From Euryodendron excelsum (lineage: Eukaryota; Streptophyta; Magnoliopsida; Ericales; Pentaphylacaceae), in assembly GCA_033060915.1 (NCBI GenBank), contig CM065388.1, positions 36,783,501 to 36,847,500 on the forward strand: a DNA stretch of 64,000 nucleotides. The letters run 5' to 3'. The position numbers and the translations under genes are program-made. The notes beneath the pieces were generated by a model. The model saw nothing but the letters and a program-made list of their open reading frames with translations, made no database searches and was not told the DNA's origin. Positions 55,957 through 64,000 of the stretch are shown piece by piece; position 1 is the first letter of the stretch; each line of letters begins with the position of its first letter.

Positions 55957-58135
55957 CTGAGTCCAATAGGCAACCCAAGAGGGGGTTGAATTGGGTTTTT
56001 CGAAGATTAAGAGCAGATAAGATTAATTAAAATTAATTTAAGCAATGTAACAAAAGTCAATCTATATACAATGTAATATAATCAGAAGAAGTAAAGAAAG
56101 CAAAGCAATAGAAAGGGCACACAGATTTACCGAGGTTCAACCACAAACCGTGGTCTACGTCATCACCCCAAGACCTCCTTGAAGTCTTCTTCCACTATGT
56201 AATCACCTATTACAAGATGGGCTACTGATTGACAAAGTGTTCAGCTAACTATACAAAGAACTCCTCACCGAGCTTTTCAATCCTCAAGTAGTTTTGTCCA
56301 AGCTCCATTCAAACTTACAAGAATTTTGCTTTTACAAGAGAACTCTCAAACTCTCAATTACAAGTGTATAAATGTATACAAGTAACTAACACTCTCTAGC
56401 AAGAGTAAATTTTACATTCAAAGCTCACTAATGAAGATAGGAGGAATATTTAGAGTATATCAGTGAATCAATAGATTTGTTCTTATTTTTGTCTTCAATC
56501 ACCTGTATAAATGCAGCTAGAAGGTTATATATATACCCTTGTATTGATTTCATCCGTTAGAGGTGGTTGGGTATCATAAATGCACGTCCAGTCCGTTATA
56601 ACGTTAAGAAAAATAGCCGTTATATCAGATAAGTCGGCTCCAGGTCTATAGAGTTGACACTTTCTACTTCTGCATTTACCAGATATAGTTTACTAACTTC
56701 ATGAGTCCGCTCTTCATATCAATGAGGCGACTCCTTATTCATTCTGTCTTCACATCTTTGGCTTCTGCTGTCATGAGGTGACACTTCATCTTTAGGTGTC
56801 CGCTCATTGATCATATTATCTTTAAGCCTTTTACTTTTGCTGCCAAGAGGCCACTCTTCGTCTTCATGTGTCCTCTCATTGTTCATGTCATCTTCAAGCT
56901 TTGGCGTCTGTCTCCATGAGGAGACTCTTTATTTCAATAAGTTCACTCTTTGTCTATATGGTTTCTAGGCTTTTTGCTTATGTGTTCAAGAGGCGACACT
57001 TCATTTCCATGAGTCCCCTCATTGTCCAATTTGTCTCCAGGCCTTTTTGCTTCTGTGATTAAGAGGCGACACTTCATTTCTATGAGTCCCCTCATTGTCC
57101 AATTTGTCTTCAGGCCTTTTTGCTACTGTGATCAAGAGGCGACACTTCATTTCCATGAGTCTCCTCATTGCCCAGAAATCTGCTTTTAGATTTCTATTGA
57201 TCAAGTATATCAAAACACTGGTATAAGATCTTCAAGGAGTATATCTTTTTGGTATGATGATCAATCAAATCTTCTTAACTTGTCAAAGTTAACTTCTATT
57301 CAATTTGGATTAAATCAATCATTGGATATTGATCTTCTTCTTGAATCTCAAACTGTCAAGGCTTCATTAGATCAATGTTCATCTTTTCTTCTTCATTTGC
57401 TCAGCTCCTTCTTTCACTGTATAATATCTTCTTCAATGCCAAGCTTCCTCAATTGTGTAGAGCTTCACAATGCTTCAATTCTGATTTTCTCTCTTTGATA
57501 GCAATTCTTCTTTTTTCTTTACAGATCACTTCAGTGAGACCATTGTAGACTTGATGAAATCTCTTCATACATCTAGTCTTCATTGATCCTTTTCATCTTA
57601 GAAGAATTCTTCACTTGGATTTCATATAGAGATCAGATAATTATTGTGAGCCATCTTCTCAGCAACTTCAATCACATAATCTGAAATTGATCTTTGCATA
57701 CTAGATGAAATTATCTCTTAAGCATTTTCAAACTCTTCAACAAACAATTCATCTTCAACTGAGCATTGCACCTCCTCAACTGATCTTTGCATATTCTGAT
57801 GAGAACTTCAATCTAGTGCAAATCAATCTTCATCAAAACTATGCATACTTGAAAGAAGTTTTATTTGAACACCTTCAATTTCTTCGAATGTAAGACATTT
57901 ACTTGAAGTAGAGATAGGCGTCAATCCTCTGTTTGGTTCATTACATAACTCTTTGAATTCATTGCATAATCTTGAATTTGTTGTGCATTCTCTTTGACAT
58001 GCATTAGACTTACAATTCAACTTTTAAGTCTAAGTTATGAACTTTGTTAATTTGCACACTAAGTACATTCATTAGTAAAATAACACAAGATTTAGTTATC
58101 ATCAAAATCAACATGGGAATTAACCTTGAGTCAAC
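55957..58135 (+). repeat. Copia-type LTR (SIRE-like family), copy 2; ends approximate
   Basis: Shares with 19225-20469 the opening CAACCCAAGAG...GTGAATTRGGTTTTT-type block and the TCTACGTCMTCACCCCAAGA block. It also shares AGTCTTCTTCCACTATG, AGTTTTGTCCAAG, and the ending ACAAGATTTAGTTATCATCAA. It is about 900 bases longer, mainly through a tandem array and unique sequence in the middle. No internal domain is attached. A clean target duplication was not found. Confidence 0.6.
56690..57185 (+). repeat. 73-bp tandem array inside LTR copy 2
   Basis: AGGCGACACTTCATTT recurs at 56991, 57064 and 57137 with exactly 73-bp spacing. Older, degraded units extend left to about 56690. Each unit holds ATGAGTCCCCTCATTG and TTTGTCTYCAGGCCTTTTTGC. 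The right three units are nearly identical, so expansion was recent relative to the LTR. Confidence 0.8.
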
Positions 58136-58335
58136 AAGGATCAACCTTGACTCAACATATACAACAGGCAGTTTGTCTTCCTTTGGCTTCATCTTAATAA
58201 CTACCCGCCTAATAGGCTGCTGAATTGGGCCATTCAGTTTTAATGGGAGTTGTTATTCTCTCTTGGGCCCAAGACCTTGAACTCATTAAGTACAAATTAT
58301 CAAAATTTACTGCAAATGTGGTTTGGAACCAAACC
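58136..58335. other. Non-coding, no gene recognised
   Basis: Short spacer between LTR copy 2 and the hAT relic, with CTTGACTCAACA-like short repeats at the left edge. Confidence 0.35.
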
Positions 58336-59038
58336 CAGTGGCGGATTTTCAGAATGCAAAAAATATTTTTAAATAATTATTTTATAAGTAAGATGATAAA
58401 TGTATAAAATACAATAATATTTAAAATTTTATATATTGATATAAATGTTTCTTATACAAAATAATGTTCAAATTAATATGACAAACTACAACAATTCTCT
58501 TCGTTATTTCATATTCTGGAACTTCTTTAAAATAGCTTCATTGTCTATGGTGTGGTATATGTCTCTTTCAATGTATGTTATTAAGCAACCATTCATCTAC
58601 TCATGTCTCATGAAACTACCTAGTGAAGTCTTGATAATTTTTATTGCAGAAAAAAAAAATCTCTCAATTAGCTAGCATTAGCAGAACTACCCGACATTAA
58701 ACAGATCAACAACTCAACATTAAACAAATAAAAGGGGCATTGAACATTGGACCTTTTCTGATTAATATTGACATAAATATAGTTGAATAAACTAAACTCA
58801 ACATTAAGCACAGCGAATGAAAATTTGTTGGGAGAGCATAGAGAGCAAGAGTAATTTTTAGGGCTTAGATTTGGGTGTATTTAGGTATTGGGTATCAATT
58901 TGGGCAGAGTTATGTTATTTGAATTAAATGGGTGAAGTTCATATTTTTAATGGGTCGGGTAAAAAAAATTCTCTTTTTTTTTTTCAAAATTCAATGGACA
59001 CAACTGCGCCCGCTTGGCCAATGGCGCGTCCACCCCTG
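58336..59038. mobile_element. Shrunken hAT element with transposase debris
   Basis: Ends CAGTGGCGGA and, in inverse complement, CAGGGGTGGA. The flanking 8-mers ACCAAACC (58328-58335) and ACAGAACC (59039-59046) match at 6 of 8. It holds on the minus strand a fragment of a hAT-type transposase C-terminus, so it is a deletion derivative of an autonomous element. Confidence 0.65.
58470..58672 (-). pseudogene. hAT-type transposase C-terminal fragment (TTF-type/zf-MYM-like family)
   Basis: The minus-strand reading ERFFFSAIKIIKTSLGSFMR, stop, MNGCLITYIERDIYHTID, FQNMK, stop, RRELL matches the hAT dimerisation region seen in plant TTF-type zinc-finger proteins, where the motif is usually ERSFSAMK..KTxLRNxM. 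Two stops are visible. Nothing upstream of this part survives in the element. Confidence 0.65.
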
Positions 59039-59046
59039 ACAGAACC

Positions 59047-59985
59047 ATACCAAAAATTATCGATTTGGGTTAGTTCAGTTTATAATAGGCATGGTTCGAT
59101 TCCTGTTCCAAAATTAGAGAATCGATCATCATTTGTTCGATTATGGGTTGGCTATCAAACCAACCCATGTGCACCCCTACTACATGTGATGCTTTTCAAG
59201 CCAAGACCATATGTAGTTTTGTGTTGGGCTGATTTCCACGCTTGTAAGAGTTGGGTGTGTGTGTCAAAAGAAAATAATAAAACAAAAACCTTAAATATAA
59301 TAACAATGACAACTATTAGCAAACTAAAATAATTTAAAAAAACAATATCAGTGAAAAAAAAATTTCTAAGCAAAAAAGAAAATAAACAGAGGAGTTAAAA
59401 TTTTCACAATATAAAATAAAAAAAATTCACTCTACGAAGATAATATTAAAAAAAACCTTGAAAATTTGGTGGTCATTCCTCCCAGCATGTCCTCCGGAGT
59501 TCAAACCCACAACAAACCATCACTATAAATTCTAGTCAATTGAGAGTATTTGCTATTAGCAGCCATTTAAAAATAAAAATTGATATTCTTACATAAATTT
59601 TGTATAAAAATTGTCGTCAGAACGATGTGGCAATGACAATATTGTTAAAAAGTTATTAAAGTAGATATTTTACTTTGAAGTGAAAAGTTCTCATTAAGAC
59701 ACATCATTCTGTATGAATATCTATGTATAACATAACTACTTACCATAAGAAGGACAATAATTAAATTGATATGGGTAGGCTTTTTAATTTGATTACCGTG
59801 CAATCTAATAAAGCAACATAGAACAAATCAGACTAAAAAAATAGTTAAACATTTCAATAAAACAAATAACAAAAATAAGGAAAGGAATCCAATGGCTATA
59901 TAGATCTCTAGAGAGAGTGTGAGATCTTTTTGTGAGGATCCATGATTGCGGGAGGGAATAGGAAACATGATTGAGGACTTTGTTG
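59047..59985. other. AT-rich, no gene recognised
   Basis: No motif, terminal repeat or RNA gene found. Confidence 0.4.
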
Positions 59986-59997
59986 GCTTTAAGCTTT

Positions 59998-61694
59998 TTT
60001 TTTTTTTTTGGTGATAAGTAAGATGCTTATATAGAAAGATAGAAAAATAAGTATAGACTACAAGGGGCATCCCCTAGGAAGACCTACAACAAACAGCTAA
60101 CAAGGGCAGAAAAATGACCCAACCACCAAAACTAAACAAAGAAAACAAGCAAAGCTAGCTCAAATTAACCCATCAAAAGTGTAGCAACAGGCTACCTAGA
60201 CATCAAAACATATGATCTGAAAGTCTCCATCTAGCTTCTAAACTAAGGTTCTCCATAGACTTAGTAAACCTTGAGCAACTAGCCAAATGGCCTCGAACCA
60301 ATGTCTTAACTTCATCTAACATAGTCATAACATCCCTGTATTTATTATCAAAAATTCGCTTATTTATCTCATTCTAAATCACATAGACAACAGCAGCTAA
60401 GCAAAGATGGCACCTCATCTTCTTACAGACTTCTCTCGAAATAAGCCGATTGCCCAACCAAGAATGCTAGGCCAATCATTAACTGGGCATTGAATCCCAC
60501 AACCATGAAGAAGAAAGCCAAATCCTGTTAGAGAACACGCATTGAAAGAATAGATGGGAATGGTTCTCTACCAAACTTCGCCACAACACGTAACTAATAT
60601 TCTGCACCACCCAATAAGTCAACAACTTATCTTGAGTAGACAACGCTTCCTAATGGTTAGCCACAACAAAAAGCTATGTCGTAGTATAGACTTAGAAAAC
60701 CATACTAGGTGCTTCCAATTCACAATACTGCCATGAGAGTTGATAGCTTGCCATGTTGAACACACACTGGATCTTCCCCTAAAATTCGGAATCCAAACTA
60801 CTACATCCATCTGAGAAGAACTAGGAAAGAAATGGCAGGCATATTCTTCAAAGACAACAACTCAGGGGAATTTACAACAGGCCAATGCCCTTGACTCCCG
60901 TTAATAATACAACTCACCTCAGCATCCTGCCCAAGCCTCGAATCATATATGACTCTATCTCCCATTCGAGAACGAATAGAGCTAGAAGGTTACCAATAAT
61001 CAAACCACAAATAGATAGACTCACCACTGCCCACCTCTTAATTAAAGGCCTAGCAATTTCTCGAAGCCCCAAAATTTTTCTCCATGTCCAAGAACTATCC
61101 CAAGGAACTTTAGCAACCCAAAACTGAGCCTTAGAAAGAAGATTAGCTTTAACCGATCGAACCACATTGAATGAGAATTAGGTTGACATAATAACCAGAT
61201 ACACTTCAAAATGGCAGCCTTGTTCCACTCTCGAATCTTCTTAATGCCAAGACCCCCCTTCCTCTTTTGGTTGAGTGACATCCTCCGAAGCTACCTTTGC
61301 CCCCGTGGTCTTCAAATCAATACCCTTCCAAAGAAAACCTCTCAAGCATTGTTCAATTCTTTTAGTAACTTTAACTGGAAGAATAAAATGATTAGACCAG
61401 TAATACTAAATGCTAAACAGCACAGAGTTCACCAATTGGAGCCGACCTGCATAAGATAGAAACTTATTAGTCAAGGTTTTTGTTCTGGCTACAACTCTTT
61501 CCACAAAAGCTCTCAATCATTGCTCAATTCGTTTAGTAACTTTAACTGGAAGAATAAAATGATTAGACTAGTAACACTAAATGCTTAATAACACAGAGTT
61601 CACCAATTGGAGCTGGCCTTCATAAGATAGAAACTTATTAGTTCAGGTTTTTGTTTTAGCTGCAACTCTTTCCACAAGTACAATACAATCCCCT
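59998..61694 (-). mobile_element. 5'-truncated LINE (L1-type), minus strand
   Basis: The poly-T at 59995-60010 is the poly-A tail of a minus-strand LINE. Coding fragments in element order are LTNKFLSYAGRLQLVNSVL (61470-61410, RT thumb), GLGIKKIREWNKAAILKCIWLL (61250), VAKVPWDSSWTWRKILGLRE (61110) and VVWIPNFRGRSSVCSTWQAI (60795). The last, HSFLLWLTIRKR (60655), belongs to the C-terminal zf-RVT region. Flanks GCTTTAAGCTTT (59986-59997) and GCTTTCAGCTTT (61695-61706) match at 11 of 12 and are a likely target duplication. Only about 1.7 kb of the 3' part was inserted or survives. Confidence 0.7.
61338..61685. repeat. Tandem duplication of 171 bp at the 5' end of the LINE
   Basis: CTCTCAAGCATTGTTCAATTC at 61338 recurs as CTCTCAATCATTGCTCAATTC at 61509, and the two copies stay collinear to TCTTTCCACAA. 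They differ at about a dozen positions. The duplication repeats an RT thumb segment and includes the truncation end. Confidence 0.85.
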
Positions 61695-61706
61695 GCTTTC
61701 AGCTTT

Positions 61707-63580
61707 GTCGAAAATTTTCAGTTTTTCATAAGAAGATGATTTAAAAATGAGGGGAAATTGGCAACATATTTTCTACATAATGTGGGTTAAGAGAAATTAT
61801 CCAAAGTGATCGTCAAACGACATCATCACATCAATGTAGTGTGACGATTTATTCGTATGATGTCATGTGTAAATAAAAATAACACTTTTTGAGAAATTAT
61901 AACCATTCTCCTATGTCCTAACTGTATGGTGATTTTCAATTTAAAATTTTTGCCATGTAAAAAATTTTACTTATGTCACAATTTAAATAAAATGTCACAC
62001 CGTACAAGTATAATGATGTGATGTGACAGTCACATTTAATAATTACTTGTAGGTTAGTGAGTTATTCAAAATATTACATATTTAGCTTTATATTTAAATA
62101 AATATAACTGTAAAAGATAACTCAGTGGAAGATTAGAGAACTACTCTTTTTTAGAGTCTTTTTTTTAAAACGAAAATTTATCAGGATAACTGTACATAAG
62201 TACTTACTGTAAGGTAGAGACTAACAGCAATGAGAACACAACATGATCGGACATAGACGTGCCATTCTGGTTCAATTTTGTGCACAATTTGATAAAAAAA
62301 AATGATCGAGAATCAACAAGAAGAAATATATATTAGATTTGTTGAGTCTTAAAATATAATTTTAAAGTCTCTATCTTATAAAAGGGTTAAAATATAAATA
62401 TAAATTAGACTAAGAGTGATGAGAACATAATATTCAAATTTCTTTAGAACTTGTTTAGAACTTGGAGGAGGGAAGCAAAGGGAAGGGAAAGGGGAGCGTC
62501 CGGAGGGAAATTTATAAATCACTCACTTTCTCTCTCTCTTTTTTCTTTTCACTTTTCTTTTATTTTTTTTATAAAACCAAACAAGGAAGGAAAAATACTT
62601 TTTTTTTTTAAATTTTTTCTTTCTTTTATCTTCCCTTCCCTTTTCTTTCGCAAGTTTCAAATAGGCAGTTAATTTCTTTTTTTAGAAGGATAAATATAAA
62701 AAGTGTGTAGTATATAAGAAATTAATATTTCACATATTTGCTTATATTTTGACAATTCATTACCATTTTATAACAAAGATTTATGGACACAACTCTAATA
62801 AAATTATACAACCATAAGTGAGTATATCGCGGATATGCTTTTTCCTTACATCATGCCTCGTATAATTGATGTGAGAATTCGCTTACGTTTCTATATAACA
62901 GAGTTTGGAACTCAAAATGTCTTAGGTAATACCAATTACAGTTCTTAATACCATATCGGGTAGTGTACTAATTTTGTAATTGGTACGGTACCAGTGCACA
63001 GTATTGGGTAGCATCTGAGATTTATTACTATAGATATTATATATATATATATATATTTTACAAAATTTGATATTAATCATAACAAATATCATTCAATATT
63101 AAATTATTTTAACTTGACGTAAACATGTTATTCAACGCAAATATATATATAAAAATACTTAAAAAAACAAATTATTGTCTAAGTGTATATTCACCACAAG
63201 TTTTAATAGATATTTATTATCAAAATATAATAAATTTATATTATTTTAAAACAAATTACACAAAATTTGGTATGAGTTGGTACTGCTTAGTACGACTAGT
63301 ATTGGCTGATATTGACTAGTATGGAACTCATCTTCATTAGTATGGTTGCATGTTATGTACATACAAATTAATATCAGCTAATACTGTACAATATTAATAA
63401 CCATGTGCTCAGTATACATACCTATTAAAGAAAGACATGAGGTGTTTCATTTCATCAACAACATAAATTTATACTTTATAAAAAAACTCTAAATGCACTA
63501 GATAACACATGATAATTTCTTATATGCATACATAAGTATTGAAGAATCTTGTACTATTTACTATTTAACTATTTTTTCAT
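61707..63580. other. AT-rich intergenic DNA, no gene recognised
   Basis: Contains a TA run (63030-63056), pyrimidine-rich stretches (62520-62660) and a patch rich in TTGGTAC/GTACGGTACC-like strings (62935-63340). No coding frame or RNA gene supported. Confidence 0.4.
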
Positions 63581-63927
63581 TCCGTCCGGTTCCGTCCGGT
63601 CATGGAGCAAGTGGAACTACACAGCGCGTGTAAACAGAGCTGGCTCCAAAGGCGCGTGGGCTTCTACCATCAAATCCACTGGTTACTGCCTCTTCGAGTC
63701 ACGCCGCCCGTAAACTCAAAAATCAATCCAGCCACGATACCACCACCGCCACCACCACCTTATTATTCGCTTCTCTATTGCTGGCCGGCCATCCTCGATT
63801 TCCAATTTCCCCAAAAAAACTAATAAAAAAGAAAAACAAAACAAATTAAAGCAACGAGTTCGATTTCCTTGCCTTCCAAAAGTGAAATTTTTTCAACGAT
63901 TTTCTCGGAGGAATTCGATCTCCCGCG
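63581..63927 (+). promoter_or_regulatory. Promoter-proximal region and 5' UTR of TOM1-like gene
   Basis: Base composition shifts sharply from AT-rich to mixed and GC-rich. A tandem TTCCGTCCGG (63582 and 63592) is followed by CCACC repeats (63736-63760), then an A-rich and a pyrimidine-rich leader up to the ATG. The composition change marks the edge of the genic domain. TTTACTATTTAACTATTTT (63558-63575) is the only TATA-like candidate nearby. Confidence 0.45.
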
Positions 63928-64000
63928 ATGGCGCGGACGGTGGTGTCCCCGTCGGCGGTGGCCGCGTACGCTCTGAAGGACGCCTCCAGTTGGTGGGATC
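63928..64000 (+). CDS. TOM1/TOM3-type (DUF1084) membrane protein, N-terminus, cut by window end
   Basis: ATG at 63928 sits in a good context (CGCGATGGCG) and opens a GC-rich frame running to the window end (24 codons). The visible N-terminus MARTVVSPSAVAAYALKDA followed by SSWWD matches the start of plant tobamovirus-multiplication-protein-1/3-like proteins, whose ALKDAS-WW segment precedes the first membrane helix. The family comprises seven-helix tonoplast proteins that serve as host factors for tobamovirus replication; their normal plant role is less clear. Only the first residues are visible, so the assignment rests on one short motif. It is the single apparently intact host gene start in the window. 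Confidence 0.65.
   Translation, partial: MARTVVSPSAVAAYALKDASSWWD

Noticed and set aside
1..64000. tRNA, rRNA or other structural RNA genes
   Set aside because: No cloverleaf or conserved rRNA segment was noticed. The tRNA-complementary strings at 11785, 29935 and 34950 are primer sites of retrotransposons.

Overview
The window reads as intergenic DNA from a flowering plant, most likely a eudicot. It is AT-rich, dominated by Ty3/gypsy and Ty1/copia retrotransposons, and carries a caulimovirid endogenous pararetrovirus, a relic LRR receptor of the phytosulfokine-receptor type, and at its right edge the start of a TOM1/TOM3-type membrane-protein gene. That last gene is the only plausible functional host gene. 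Everything else is mobile DNA or its debris. No clearly new gene system was found; the interest lies in element architecture, nesting and element-borne tandem repeats.

Layout. 1-590: one copy of a dispersed repeat (second copy 21995-22616). About 890-10955: an LTR-like sequence split by a decayed endogenous pararetrovirus (about 2690-10090) of florendovirus type, whose polyprotein is riddled with stops while its second ORF (8411-9697) is intact. 10961-17748: complete CRM-like Ty3/gypsy element (LTRs 822/824 bp, TSD TCCCC) with one gag-pol frame broken only by stop codons; its pol frame runs through the polypurine tract into the 3' LTR. 17754-18750: relic GRF zinc-finger gene with a 5'-UTR intron. 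19225-20469: solo copia-type LTR with TSD. 23086-23760: diverged 156-bp tandem repeat. 25500-26335: minus-strand Tat-type gag relic.

27480-32772 (minus): relic PSKR-like LRR receptor ectodomain, split by a 3.2-kb copia element that carries LTRs and gag but no recognisable pol (29448-32658). 33709-34033: small hAT-type element.

34317-53510: a 19-kb insertion unit. This is a Tat-lineage Ty3/gypsy element (gag, protease, RT, RNase H, second archaeal-type RNase H, integrase, a 61-bp tandem array and an antisense ORF with a Transposase_28-type domain). A minus-strand SIRE-like copia element (43317-52098, TSD CCTCT) is inserted inside the antisense ORF. To the right come a TIR element (54591-55056), another copia-type solo LTR (about 55957-58135), a shrunken hAT element with transposase debris (58336-59038), a truncated minus-strand LINE (59998-61694), AT-rich DNA, and the TOM1-like gene starting at 63928.

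Limits: all family assignments come from motifs read by eye. Boundaries given with TSDs are base-accurate as read; those marked approximate are not.
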